A DNA stretch of 64,000 bases from Gelatoporia subvermispora B (taxonomy: Eukaryota; Basidiomycota; Agaricomycetes; Polyporales; Gelatoporiaceae): contig KB445817.1 of the NCBI GenBank assembly GCA_000320605.2, positions 243,123 through 307,122 on the forward strand, given 5' to 3'. The notes beneath the pieces were generated by a model that had not been told where the DNA came from, ran no database searches, and saw only the letters and a program-made list of their open reading frames with translations. Positions 35,471 through 48,352 of this stretch are shown piece by piece; the first letter of the stretch is position 1, and each line of letters begins with the position of its first letter. A program made the position numbers and the translations under genes.

Positions 35471-35829
35471 TTGGTTCGGGGATACACTGAATTGGATGTG
35501 GTGTGTCTCTGCAGCAGTTTGGTGAGTCGGGTATGAAGTATTGCTGGCGGAGCGCCAGAGAGTATCGAATTCACTGTGAGAACTATGACTTGCAAACTCA
35601 TCTTGTCAGGGTGTTTCAGAGGGTTCATGTCCTGAACTTGTGTCGTTGTCATGTTGAGTTGCTGATGCCGGGGCAGCAGATACTGTCTGCGGGAGGGGTT
35701 GATCACTATGTTGCGAGCAAGTCGAGACAGATCTCGTCACAAGAGTAACTTGGGCGCCTCAAATTTGAACGGCTCGGGCTCACGACTCTTCCTCTTGCAA
35801 ACGAACCATTACTTGCCCACTCCTTCTCC

Positions 35830-38800
35830 ATGGTGCAGACACGCGCCAGCAACACCAACAAGCACCTCAGGGTTATCGACTTGCCCAAGTCGAAGTGCTC
35901 TTCAGAGCAAGTAGCGGCCGACAAGGAAGTCAAAGCGGCACAGCAAGCAGCAGCGGAGAAGGCGAAGCTCCAGGGGAAGAAGGACATTGCGGTTGTGGAA
36001 GACGAGATCGCGGACGAGGATGACAAAGACGATAATGAGGAGGTGTCTTGCCCTAAAATACGACGCAGCGTTAGGAACGGTCAGTGAACGTCCCTGCTGC
36101 ATAAATACTACTCACCACCGTTGGAACAGCCTCCAAGAACACAAAGAAGACCGTACACAAAGATGAGCAAGAGGAGGTTGAAAAAGTGGCGCGTCCTAGG
36201 CAGCGTGGTCGTAAACCTGGTTAGTATTCATTTCTGATGAGAGATCAACACTCACTGCTGTTGAGACAGCTGCTAAGAAGGTGGGAAAGACTGTAAACAA
36301 GAACGAGCAGAGCGACAGTGAAGAAGAGGCTGTCCCGAAGCGACACGGCCGCAAACCAGGTTAGTAGGGCGACTCGGAGGAGTAGGTGTACTCACTACCG
36401 TTGGAACAGCTGCCAAGAATTCTGGAAGGAAGACTTTCATAGCCACCAAGAAGTCCGCTGCTACTGCCGAAGGTAAAGGTGGCGTGCAAGGCAAAGCTAA
36501 AGGGAGTAAAGGGAAGGGTCAGTATTCTCAAGTTAACATTATTATACTGCACCTTACAATGAACCTATTATAGGGAGAGCAAAGGCAAAGACACTTCCTG
36601 TCCAGGAAGATAGCGAGGAGGAGGAGGAGGAGGAGGAGAGCACCGGGAGTGGCTGCGAGTCGTCCAATGTTGAGGTAGAGGAAGACAGTGAAAGTGCCGA
36701 TGAGGAGATCAAAGGTCGCAAGCCAGGTAAAGGAAAGGGTAAGAAGAGCAGGGTCGAAAAGGTTTCTATCCGCGACAAGATCGAGGCCTTGCGCAAGCCC
36801 AAGCGTAGAGCTATATACATCGACAGCGATAGTGACAATGACGCCTCTTTGGCGCTACACGACGACCAGCAGGGTAAGCGTGCTGAAAGAAGCACTGCTA
36901 TTACCATTCAGGGAAGGTGAGTTCGACTTCGACTCCCATCTTGAGATTCACAATGGCGATATTGACAACTCTGACTTATTCTCTTCCATGGGCCCCAATG
37001 CTCCGCATCTTTAACAACCACAATGCTAGTGTCGCTTCTTCGCTCGCTGCTCCTACCGCCACCAAGTTCAATCCGGCAGAGGCTGCTCCAGCTAGATCAC
37101 AGAAGACCTCTAGCCATGAAGTGTTGGACAAGAACAGTAAGACTGTCCCGCCCGCTGGCCGCCTGGTTTCCAAAATCAGCTTATGGAATGATGATGAATA
37201 TCCAGACCCACCCCCACTTGTCCGGCGGCGTGGTAAAACAGGTGTTGCCAGTGTTGTCGACAAGAATGCTGGTACGTCTCCCACTGGCGACTATAGCAGT
37301 AGGGTTAGCAAGGTCGCAAAGACAACGACCAACGACAAAGGGCAGAACAAGAAACGCCTGTCAGATGACATTGTCTCAGATGCTGCTATGGAGTCGGGGC
37401 CCACCAAGAAGCTGAAGCCCAGTGCAGACGTGGAGGGCACCAGCACTGAAACTGCGCCCAATGCACTCGCAAGTAGGAAGTGCGGACCGATCGAGACCGA
37501 TTCGGATGACAATGAGGAGAGAGTGCAGCGAGGTGGAAACAAGAGGCCCAGGTCAGATGTACCTACTTCTTCACACACAATCGATCTTGTCGGCGACCCA
37601 CAGCCTGACCACTCAGAGAGCAATGACGAGGCTCTGATTGACGAAGGCGCTCACGACTCATCGGCGGCCGCTCCGTACAAGGTTCTCATTGCACCCAAGT
37701 CCGATGGTGAACTCGCTCGCATCTTCGACAATGTCGACGAGGAGGTAGAGCGGCTGGCGGTGCTCAATAGCCCTGAGAAAGTCACGGGAGCTCAGATCAC
37801 TAGCTCAGTAAGTCAGTTTTGCCCATCTAAGATCGCTCTAAAATACTTCTCAAACGTACCTAGACCATGGTTTCTGTGCATCGCAAGAAGATGACCATGC
37901 TGACTGGGCTGAACGTTGTTTATCAGTCTGCTGTGAAGCCCACAGCACCCGCCGCCACAGCACCCGCCGCGCTCGCTGCAAAGTCTGCAGCGTCTGCCAC
38001 GAAGTTCACAGCGCCCATTGTGAAGTCCACGGCGTATACTGCGAAATTCACAGCATTCATTGCAACACCCGATGGTAGCAAGGGTAGGGAAGACGAAGAC
38101 ACTGAGTCTAGCGCGGCTGTCGACGATCAACAGGTTACCGCTTTCGGTGACGTGCATCAAACTAACGGTAAAGTATGTGATAAGGATCACGCTACTGCTG
38201 GAGGCCATCATAGCGACAATGCATGAGCAGCCTACCAGTGGCAGACGCCGCAAATGGGCTTCTGGCCAAGGCAGCGACCCTGATGGCTAGCTCAATGAGA
38301 AGCCGAATAGCAAGAGTACGAAAATAACAATGCAGATGCTACCTGACCAGCTCCAGAAGAAATTGGCTTGTAAGTGGTTTGCCGGTTCACTCGAGCATTG
38401 GGGAGCAACAAAGACAAACCCGTTTGCCCTCGACGATTACGACTTCTGCGATGGAACGCAGTCGATCTGGGCTGCGATGTACGGTAATAGAGGCCCCAGT
38501 ATCACCTTGGGGTGCCCACTGGTGCAAATGGTATCGTTGTCCCAACCATGTCACTCAACTACTTGTCGATCACTTACTATGCATGCAGGCTAAACAGCGC
38601 TTTGGCGCTTACAAGAACACTATGGCATCATCGGCGCTAGTCGAGCTCAACACATATTTCGATCGCTACAAGGGTTACGAGGAACGCTATGAGTGGTTTG
38701 CTTCAATGACGGAGCGGGCAAACTATGCGGACGAGTGTATCAAGACAGCCTCATTCATTTACAAAGAGTACGAGGTCGCCGATGGGACGAAGGTGAGGTT

Positions 38801-39458
38801 TCATTGCAAGTATGTTATACATCACTGACTCCAAAATTTGCAGCGCGTCAAAGGAGCCTTTCGCAACCCTATATTAATGAAGGTCCTCTCGAACCATTAC
38901 AATCACGTCAATGGTTGGATCTATGAGTCACCTTTCATTGACCTTGAAGAGAGGCCAATGGGTGCACTCGCTCTCGCGGTTGCGGCGGTATGTCGATCAG
39001 TTTCTCATGATTTCCATACTTATAATTTGCCTCATGTGCAGCTTGAGCGTGCTCTTACACTCTATGTTCCCAAACGTGTGCTATTTGTGAACGGGAAGAA
39101 CGGCGACTTGACTCATGCTGCTGACATCGACCCGCGCAAGGTCCCAAAGCACGGCAACGTCAAGACCAGGCCGACTACTCTCAAGACTGTGCGTGGCACC
39201 ACGGGTACCATGACAACCCACGACCTCGACTTCAGCGGGGACAATTACGCAGGAGCGACCGAGGGATGGGCAAGAGAAGTCAAGGCATTATCGTTTAGGC
39301 AGCTAGATGCCATCTTCGAGTATGCAATGCACATTCACAAGGGCTTTGACGATCCTCCAGTGGCCCAGAAGTCGATAGTGTCAAAAATGCGGAACATTGT
39401 CGTCTCCGAGGATGAGGACGGGAACAGGGACAGGGACGGGCACTGGTACGACTACTAG
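35830..39458 (+). pseudogene. AT-hook-like/DUF6532-like protein gene, nonsense-interrupted
   Basis: Exons in phase: 35830-36079, 36130-36219, 36270-36359, 36410-36517, 36574-36873, 36912-37807 and 37864-38167, then further exons to TAG 39456-39458. All early introns are phase 1. Exons 2 and 3 are each exactly 90 bases and end in RGRKPG or HGRKPG; exon 4 (108 bases) starts alike; exon 5 has KGRKPGKGKG. RGRKP resembles an AT-hook minor-groove contact. An acidic run (seven GAG codons near 36616) and a long basic/acidic linker follow. The C-terminal part (RVKGAFRNPILMKVLSNHY, IDLEERPMGALALAVAA, ERALTLYVPKR) resembles DUF6532. The frame contains TAG at 38288-38290, with coherent coding sequence resuming immediately (KITMQMLPDQ). 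Probable nuclear DNA-binding role (inference). Confidence 0.65.
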
Positions 39459-40079
39459 ATGCATTCAGGTATTTATAACCTCTTACTGCGCTGACTTCCT
39501 GCTAAGGTATTGAGTGTAGGACTACTCGGGCACCGGTCATACACGCACTCCGGCAGCCAGACTCACGCAATTTCGTCCCAACTCCAGTCCCGCTATCATT
39601 CGCATTGTCACTTTCGCCGTCATCTTCACCATTGTCTTTGTTCATTTGCCGCTCGCGCATAATCCTCTCGTTTTCTTGACACCACCATTTTGCATATCTT
39701 CGACACGTTCGCGGCACCGTACAGGACACTCACGCCTTGAGGCGCACTCAAGGCCCGTCTGTTGCTTCTGCGCATCCTCTGGCTCGTTCGCTCTCACACT
39801 GCATTGTCTCGTTTCCGAATTTCACTGCTATCTCCGCTTTCCGCGTACTTTGCATGCTTTTAACTACCCATTTGCTGACCGCTATCTGCGCTTGCTATGC
39901 TTTAGTTAGTATTTGTGCTACATTTGCTTGCCCCTGTGACCATCCTATGTTCTGCTTTAGGTATTGTATACCTATTTTAATAATTTGATTGCCCCATTAC
40001 CGGGACTGCTTTGTGACTTTAGTTGCTTTGCATACCTGGTGTGCTTTACGAGGGCTTTCTGCCTGCGTTCAATGCTCCC
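39459..40079. other. 3' region of the AT-hook gene
   Basis: No further gene seen. The sequence is T- and C-rich with repeated TTTGC and TGCTTT words, grading into the right subterminal region of the element. Confidence 0.4.
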
Positions 40080-40300
40080 AGGTCTTTGCGGCGAAAGCAT
40101 ACAAAGCACCGTCTCGGGCGCCAGGCTGACAAGCTTTGAGAGCCGCCAAAGACGCCAAAGACGGATTCTTTTTTGGAAAGCGCAAGGAGCGTCCAAAGAC
40201 GGCACAGCGTCAGAGAAGCATTCGACATAGCTTTTGCGCTTTCGCTGCCTACGGGTGCTTTGGGATCGGCGAAAGCACCTAAAGCAGCCTGAAGGCAGAG
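40080..40300. repeat. Right subterminal GCTTT/AAAGC-rich region
   Basis: It contains GCGGCGAAAGCATACAAAGC, GCCGCCAAAGACGCCAAAG, GGAAAGCGCAAGG, CGGCGAAAGCACCTAAAGC and related words. Its reverse complement resembles the left subterminal region, supporting an element boundary near 40300. Confidence 0.55.
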
Positions 40301-43300
40301 GTGAGATTCTTCTAATGCTGCTCCTCGCCAATGGACACCTAATCTCTCCTATGCGACTAAGACAGAGGCCAACAGGCCGCTGTAAGCTTCATCAGGTAAA
40401 TGTTGTGTTTGCCTTGGCGCCGCTTTCCCCGCTTTTAGGGCGCTTATTACCCGAAAAAGACGTGTGATCGAGTCCAGACTGCTCTGAGGGTGGCGCCGCG
40501 TCGCCAACTCTACCTCAATGTTCGAGGCCATGCAAGGTCCTCCTCCTGTACTAGAGATCCGCTACAGTCGTGCTCTACAACAAACGGCTCTCCTTAACGA
40601 GCATCATGCCGGGAGCAATGTGCAATCGGGCAGCGGTGACTGTCAAAGCAAGTCCACATCCAATTGGGGCTTCCCCGCAGCCGACGTCCTGGTACGACAT
40701 CATGCCAATGACCATCCACTTCGGCATGGCTCTTCGTAGGCTGATCATTCCCGCAATACTAACTATACTACAAATATCCACAAGGGTGAATGGAATTGCA
40801 AGATGCAATGCTGTCACCGGACCTGTGTCGATGGGTAGTGAGACAGACAAGGCTGCCATGCTATAGGTGTGCCGCATGTTGCTGTCCAACCTGCACTGCC
40901 TCATATACTCCCCTGTGGCCGTCTTCCTCTCCATGCCAGTGACGTACTGTAGCCCAATTGCTCCCTGATATTGGACCCGCTATCATGCGAAGGGTGGTTG
41001 ATGGTTGATATCCTATTGCTGTCAGGTTAGTGCGAATGAGCACCGTGCCGGATGAACTTGCCCTACTCCAGGGACGCGACACTCCCGCCTCTAAATCTCT
41101 TCCTTCTCTTGTTACTGTTCCCAAGAAGTCAATTCATTCACCTGCCGACGTTCCTCCAGCGCCACAGGTATTTAATCTTACGCCGCACGCGACTGTGCGA
41201 CGCTCTCTCACAACTCTGCCCATGTTTCTCCACACTGATTGCTTGCGTCGTCTTCTATCCGATACGGCCATAGTGACTACCCACGTCTATGTTTGTTATT
41301 GCCGAATCTCCATTCGAGGGTTCACACCCACCAAGCTTGCGGAGGATTGCCTTGGTGACCATCTGCATGAATCACTCTACCATGTTCACATTGCGCGATA
41401 ATAGATCAGGAGCTCTGTAACTCGACGTTACATCTTCCATCTCGAAAATGTCTGTGCTCGCGCTCGCTAGCGATCAATTGGCAGCCAGAAACTTTCTACC
41501 CACGATCGAGGCCTCGAACATGAGTAACATGTCTCATTACGTGCAGTGACCCCTATCCCAGGCATGTAAATTGGGAGACGCGGGAGTATCATTTGGATGA
41601 AGTCAATAGGTACGCTCCGCTCGATCGAATCATTTCTTCCTTCGCTTAGAATGTCCCCACAAGTGCAACAACACAACGTTCAATCGTGATCGCTTCTGTC
41701 GGTACGATTTTAAAGACCTAATGTTTGTCGATAACCTGAGCTCGAAAGGACGGTACCCAGAGAGAACTCCCAATGGTGTCATCGATCTTAATCGTCCCCG
41801 GAGCATGGCGTGAATATGGCCTCCTGGTGTGACCTACCCTCAATATACCACAATACACGACGTCGCCTGGACACAAGGCTCAGTACGTGACAGTGATTTC
41901 TGTTAGGTACGCCCAGGCTAATCCACATTTGACAGGCTCATGCCAAGCTAACCAACCCTGCAACAGGTCCGTTCTGGTCTCATTTATATCTCCCCCGAGG
42001 TTCCCCTCGTGCACGATCCAGCTCGAGCTATCATGACACCTTCAGATGTCGCTTGCACGTGCAACGGGACCAATTGCCCCCGCATATAGTCATCCCAAGC
42101 GCCGACTAGCTGAGGATATATCATCTGCGCGTAAGGACATACTTCGTCGCGCTCTGATCTGGGGACCGACTGATGTCTGTGATGCCCGTCAGGTCCCGTG
42201 ATCATGCTAACGCTATTGATCCTGCTTTTTCGACTGAACAACGAGAAACTGCACTCATCGAGACCTAATGCCGCTCCACCGCTGGTCGCGGATCTCATTT
42301 TTGCGAACCCATAGTTCATTCTCGTCAGCCGACTGGTGGCAATCCGGGATGGTGAGCCGGAGGACGCGAGTCACGGTACTTCGATCGGAGCAATAAAGAG
42401 CTGGTGATCGGAGACGGGGTTGATGACCGATCCGTGAGTCTGGTTCGTTCTTCTCATCCACTACTCATCCCAGAGCTCGACGTCCGCATTCTCTGATCAG
42501 ATTAGACTTTTTTGACCGGGTTTTCGGGGAGCGCGATGGTTCACAGGTCAATACGTGTGCGATGCGTTTTCATTAAATGTGTCTCATCCACCGCGTATAT
42601 TCCGCCCTGGCGGCCACCTGCATGTACGCATTGCATTTGCAGACAATGAATAGATGTTATCAGAGCGAGGGTGCGCTAATGACGCGACGGTTTCATGCGC
42701 CCTTGTATAGGCTGACTGACATGGCTATGATGTGCCTACTCAGGTCGCCGTTGTAGTACACAGCCGTGGTGCCTAACCGTCCATCCTAGTGAGTCCGAGA
42801 CCCTGGACGCAGTGTTCTGCGTTGACCACCTGTGAGCTTCTCCGGTGGATGTACCATCCTGTTAGTACCCCACGAAGACCGTATCAACTCGTGTCGCAAC
42901 GCCGTACACGAGGATAAGGCGAGGCAGCTGGCTGAGCAGCCAGCGCGGTTGATGAGAGCGCTCTTTGATGTCGTACATACGTGTGAGAGCGGTGACTCTC
43001 GATGTAGTGAGCACCTTAATCGTTTAAACTTTCGCTGTATGCGTTGCAGCGGAAATAGGGCTGTCTCCACCGTCTTCCATGACATGCAGTGGCCAATGCC
43101 GCCCAGCCAAGCTTGGTATTCCAGACGTTGGCTCGAGGAGCTCACACCTTGAGGATACAGACAGCTGGTTGTATCACGCCTCGTTTCACATCGCGCTTGA
43201 CGTTCGCGGCCTCTTCGCTGTGGCGGAATGCACCCCGTGCAACCGTTTGTCTACTCGATATTGTAACCACCACTGAGGCCAGAGACGTTAGCTCACTTTG

Positions 43301-44370
43301 AGAGGAGGCCCCCATGCTGCTCGAGGCAGCGGTGGCGATCACAGAGCCAACTTCCTGATGCCCACCCACTTCGTCTAAATACTTGATATATTAACAGAAT
43401 GAAGGCATACATGGCGGCGATGTGATCTCCAGCGAGACCCCTCATTCATGCTCGAGCCCATAGGCATCGGTCGTTCTCGAGAACAAGGTATGCCAGTCCG
43501 GGGTAACGCTACAGATAAGCCAGGATGTCTCAAGACTGAGGGGTAACGGTAGGCGGCGAGGGGTAAATTCATCGCGTGTGCTTCAAGGGATCGTTCGTCA
43601 GATAGTATCAAAGACGTCCGAATGTCCGTGAGGAAGATATCTGGTAGTCCGCGCCCAGATGACATAACCGTGGCCAGCGACGAGGGCGGCGCAGAAAGAA
43701 CCAAGGAAAGTTCGCGTCACAAAGGCCCAGGCCCGCTGGTTCGGCGCTGTGTTCGTACCTAATGGGCACAACTACATGCCAGAGGCCCCGCAAGAACGTT
43801 CGAAGAAGAGTAGAAGGACAAGCATACTGGCGATCGTGTCCGTGAGGTCTTGAGTGAGACTCGATGCTAGCCCGATCATCGACGTCCTAGTTGAGCTCGC
43901 CTCACTAGCCTCGCAGGTGCTCTGGCGAGCATGAGATCTGCAGGAGAATCCACTCCTAGGGGTCCAGAGAAGGTGGCCGGCATAGTCTCAGTAAGAGACA
44001 CGACGAGAAAGAGTACTCCTGTGCTTTGAGATGAGATGGCTGAGTTCCCATTGGAATACGCCTGCTTATCAGGGAGTCACACATCGACCGACCTTAGGAT
44101 CGCACCGGGCAAGACTCAAGCGTCGTGGGTGTTGCCAGTAGGATAGTTCAGGTCGGTACCGCAGTGGTCGGATAGAATTTGACAAAGGACCGTTCAGTTT
44201 TCGCGGTGAAGCTAAGGCCGGAGGGTTCATCGATGCTGCGAAAGATCTGCTGTACCTGGCGAAGAGTTGCAAACGACACCACCAGCCATTCGCACGGCGA
44301 GGCACAGAAACAACACTCTGTAGTGCACGTAGCTAAGAGGGACACAGAGACACAGAGATGCGAGTTGAAC
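40301..44370. other. Accessory region without a defensible gene
   Basis: Frames such as 40575-40934 (-), 41030-41401 (+) and 42786-43145 (-) lack recognisable domains and are broken. A plus-strand segment around 41220-41320 has a few hydrophobic stretches. I regard most of this interval as decayed duplication-derived DNA, but could not assign it to specific families. Confidence 0.3.
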
Positions 44371-44459
44371 CGTGCTACTGAGCGAACATGCGACCAGACA
44401 GAGCTATGGACGTCCAGTGCGCCTGGCTTGGGCGACAACGGACCATCGCAGCACAAAAA

Positions 44460-45150
44460 ACGCCCGGGCGCGAGAAGGCTTGCCCTGAAGCTCGTGCCCA
44501 CTGCACGTGACAGGTGACGCGACCTCCCGAGTGTGCTCGATCGCGGCCCGGCGCGCATCGAGTCGCAGACGGTCGACCGGCGTGCAGAACATGCCATGGT
44601 ATAGGTACGCTCTTAATCCTGCCTTCCTCAGACACGTCTCCCCTCACAAGGACCCGCGATCAGACGACGACGACCGTCGAAGCAAGTGCGCATGCAATCG
44701 GAACTTCTCTACACGCATTTCGGAGGCACAATGCCACTCCAACGACCATCCCGTTTGTCACTGCTCGCTGTAGGCTGATCCTCCCCCGCATTCACCACAA
44801 GACCTCTCGGAAGGACGCTTGGACGCGTCGGACGTGCTGGAATCATAGAGACTGCGGATGGGCATGCCGCATCAGGGCAGACTCGCCTGCAAATATCGCC
44901 ATAGGTGCGCCCCATCTCATTACTGCCTGATGTATACCTTCTAGTCGTCGTACCCGTCACTGCGTCAGCAGCGCGCGCTTCCAACGACCGGCCCCCAGCG
45001 GCGCCGCACCTAGTCACCCTCGCTCGGGGCACCACCGTACCCGCGCCAACCGCCACCGTATCCCGACTCACCAAGCCGATCGCTACGATATCCCAGTCCA
45101 GAACGACGCCGATACCCATCACGCGTGTTGGTCTTCAAATTTGATCCTTC
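44460..45150 (+). pseudogene. DUF6534-like remnant 2 with conserved upstream block
   Basis: The upstream block is GCGCGAGAAGGCTTGCCCTG then GCACGTGACAGGTGACGCG (44503-44521), followed by GTGTGCTCGATCGCG. The downstream stretch 44730-44920 aligns with 53480-53630 (CACCACAAGACC/CACCTCACGACC, GGACGCTTGGACGCG/TACGCTTGGAGGCG, exon end ATAGGTGCG). It stands tail-to-tail with DUF6533 copy D. The frame is disrupted; coding capacity appears lost. Confidence 0.45.
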
Positions 45151-45990
45151 CGTTGAGCGATCTGCTACGAAGGGCTGGGACATGTGGTAGGCGCGCTGAG
45201 AACGAGGCAGAGATCGCTTCTACTGGTGAGCATGAGCTAGGTATGCATGGCTTATACCCATGGAGCTTACGATTGGACATTTCTTATGCTCGTATTAAGA
45301 GGGGCACTATCATTGACTATTACGGTGAATACTCGATCATGCGCTCTCTAACACCTTCATGAGTACAGTGCGACTGATAATTCCGCGAAGTATGCCAAGC
45401 TCACTGTGCACCGCAAGTGAAGACGCACCTCAGACAGCAATGGCACCATCCCCCATCTGTGGGCGGCTTGAAGATCCTCTCGATGGTTTCAAGCACGTGA
45501 ACCAGACCCGGGGCGCGCAAGGTCGTTTGCCTACGTGAATGTTCACATGTACGTATCACCTCTTCCTTCATGCCCACCCGCGCTGGATCGGCTCTCAAAC
45601 GACCAATACGAAGTGAAAAAAAGTGTGTCCCGGTCCATTGCTTACGATAAGTCTCGTTACTCGTTGACATGTGTCGAGTCGAGGGCTCTGCAGCCGCCTG
45701 TGAGAATGCGTGGTACGTGCGGGAAGTCTGCGTCATCTGTAACATACTGACGGCGCTCCAGTGCGTTTATAATCTCCAGCGAAACATCACACCCAGAATC
45801 TGTATCAAGCACATATAATAAGTCTCGGAGGAAGCTGCCGAGGTAACCGTTCTCCCACAAGATCGTACGCCTTGCATTCCAACCCGGACACCAGGTACTC
45901 TGTCCTGATTCTAATGACCTTGTGAGTGCGAACACTTCGTAAAGTTGACCTGTACCCACCTGTACTCACGCTGATCGGTATATCACAACG
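45151..45990. other. Unresolved interval before copy D
   Basis: A minus-strand frame at 45657-45959 (100 residues, with SFLRDLLYVLDTDSGCD) has no recognised family. By position this should be the 3' half of the plus-strand DUF6534-like remnant, but I could not recognise the expected exons. Confidence 0.3.
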
Positions 45991-45999
45991 AGCGGCGCA

Positions 46000-46549
46000 C
46001 ACCTGGTTTACCAGCCGATTGTAAGAGCAACTGAAACGACGGTCAACCAGCACACTTGCATATAAATGTGAGATTGATGTCGACCATGTAGGTACTCGTC
46101 GTCTGAACTCCTTAGTTCGAGGAATTTCGGTCGTGGTTTAGGTTGGCACGATGGTGAGATGCGAGTTCTCCGCTGCGCTACACACCGCGGTCCAGCGGAG
46201 GACGACCGATGGAGACCAATAGGTATAGCAACAATATATTTCGATAAATAAGACACTTCGCGCCCAAGGGTTCCCTCTACTGTGATTGGCATACATAATG
46301 GTAGGTAATTATAAATCAAACTGACATTCTGGGAGCACAAAACGAACGCGCATGCACGCATGACAACGAGAACGAAACTCTGATGGGGCAATAGCAGTCT
46401 ACTCCGCGCGGAACGGAATAAATTGCGAAAATGAATATGATCAAAAACTAGCTGAAAAGCGCAGGAAGATCTGTGGGACTGACTCCGATCAGCATGCAGG
46501 GCTCACGCATTGGAAACACAGTACGCACCTGAAGAGAAGACTGGAATGC
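46000..46549. repeat. Duplicated 3' flank of DUF6533 copy D
   Basis: It aligns with the flanks downstream of copies A and E: GGAGACCAATAGGTATAGC, GGTAGGTAATTATAAATC, GCATGCACGCATGAC, GTCTACTCCGCGCGGAA and ATATGATCAAAAACTAG. It extends the duplicated unit about 500 bases past the stop codon. Confidence 0.7.
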
Positions 46550-48352
46550 CTACACGAGTGGCCCGACATCCGCAGCTTGATCGAGCCGCATTTCGTCCTC
46601 CATGACCTCGTCATAGAACGGGCTACGGGCCGAGGCTACAGAAGCGTTCGGCGACTCCTGTATAATCTGCGTGTTGACAGACAAGTGTCCCGCAGCGTCT
46701 TGCACATCCTCGTCCCAGACCTCGTCGCGATTGTCGTGCTTAGATCCATGCACAAGCGACTCGCCCATGTTTCCCACGAACGAGCCAAATCGTAAGCTCG
46801 ATGTCTGTGACTGGATCACGTTAGGTGCCCCCTCTCGCACAAAGGATGGGTCGGAGATGACATTCGCTGAGACATCAGCAAGTTGACGTAGATTGATCAG
46901 GAAGTGCGTAATGATGATTGCGGATAGCCTGGAATACAGTGAATATCAGCTGATGTGCCTCAGAGTAGAATATACTGACGGTGTTGAGAATGCGCTAGCG
47001 CGGGTGAACACCTATCAACCGTGTGAGTGAAGGAATGCTCGCTTCGGCAAATATGCATATACGTACGTTGGTAACTTGACCAGCAAGATTCAGCACATTC
47101 AGTGATAGGAGGCCGCTGGTTCATTACGGTCAACACATGGAGTGCAGGACTTGTGGCGTACTGACAGAAAATATAATGTTCCTAGCATATTTCCTTGTGT
47201 CATCATCGAATAGAGAAAGACACAACAGTCCATGGCTCACCATCCCGCAAAAGCATTGTCATGAGAGGCGTCTTGACATTGTGCTCGCGGGCCATTCGGA
47301 TCGTAGACCATGTCTTCAACCATGTGATAAATAGGACAATGGTATCTGCTGCCACCTTGCAGAGCTCGGTGCTGATCGCGACTAGGACTATGTGAGCGAG
47401 CAGGTATGCAGAAGAGCAGACATACATCTGTTTGAACAAGTATTCGCTTAGCGAGTTGTGCGTATGGCTTTGTTAGCCAACACACCTCGTATTCATTGTC
47501 TCCGATATATCTAGCAACTCCGTGCATTGCAACCCGAGCACCGGTAAAGCGGCCAACTGAAAATTGACTCTGTAGAGAAAACCGTACTATGCAAGGGGCG
47601 CAGACCTTAACGCCCTATCCCTGTGACGTTCGCACATTTCAAACTCACCGCATTCGTACCCACGGGTACCAAGCTCAACAATGTGACACCAAGCGACAGC
47701 AATCGGCTGCCTCCGCTGAGCGCATAGACACGGATTCCCGAGAATGCTATCAAAGCTCGTCAATTGATATCCAATGTATGCGTAGTTCTGGCTCACCTGC
47801 CCACAGGACGAACAAGCATAAGTCGAGTGCATCACCCGCGTAGTTCAGCACGGCACAACTGACAATCGAAGGTCAGACGCATGACTCAGATCCGGGTCCT
47901 CGTGGTGAATAGGGATCTGACCTCTGGGGCGACCTGCGTCAATGGGTGCGAGCTCGGTCTAGGTCAAGGTACTTACAACGATTGTCCCGGGGTGAAAAAA
48001 CATCTGCGCGAGGTTCAGGATTGCATATGCCAGGATCAACCACCGGTTAGCGTGGAATAGGACCATGGTGCTGGTAACGTTGCTTCCCCATATGAGCTGC
48101 ATCTCTTGAGAGATCGTGCAGATGTGATCGTAAAGCACGAGGGCTATGAACGCGAGGGTCATTCACATGCATTGCAGACTGTGTGTGTGTGCAACGTACC
48201 AGCAGAGGCAAAAGTGCAATAGTTGTCGATGACACTTCAGGAAGAGTACAACATGTCCTGTCAGTGGGATAGGTGTTTTTGGCTGCCATCACTTACCTGG
48301 AGCTGACCAAGCTGGCTATCTGGCTCGCCACTGGGCCGTAAATCATAGACAT
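46550..48352 (-). CDS. DUF6533 membrane protein, copy D (best intact copy)
   Basis: Exons: 48297-48352, 48200-48234, 47977-48143, a predicted 2-base exon inside 47859-47976, 47797-47858, 47649-47746, 47482-47556, 47241-47427, 47166-47181, 47067-47115, 46980-47011 and 46550-46928. With the 2-base exon the total is 1,158 bases, 385 residues, with no stop. Landmarks: MSMIYGPVASQIASLVSS, NYCTFASAALVLYDHICT, HANRWLILAYAILNLAQ, CAVLNYAGDALDLCLFVLWA, GIRVYALSGGSRLLSLGVTL, PVLGLQCTELLDISET, ADTIVLFITWLKTWSTIRM, LMTMLLRDG, GLLSLNVLNLAGQVTN, VFTRASAFSTP and RLSAIIITHFLINLRQLAD, then an acidic cytosolic-type tail ending DVGPLV. About seven membrane segments are expected. Function unknown in the family. 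Confidence 0.82.

Larger units (their letters stand above)
29380..40300. mobile_element. Probable Plavaka-type DNA transposon, degraded
   Basis: Two divergent genes, a Plavaka-type transposase (-) and an AT-hook-like/DUF6532-like gene (+), lie between regions rich in GCTTT/AAAGC words that are inverted relative to each other. The left side has CTTTGACGCCTTTGAC near 29608; the reverse complement of the right side has CGTCTTTGGCGTCTTTGG near 40160. The outer limits are estimated from where these words stop (about 29385 and 40300). I could not identify exact terminal repeats or a target-site duplication. Both genes carry stops, so the copy should not move by itself. Membership of the plus-strand gene in the element is inference. 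Confidence 0.6.
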
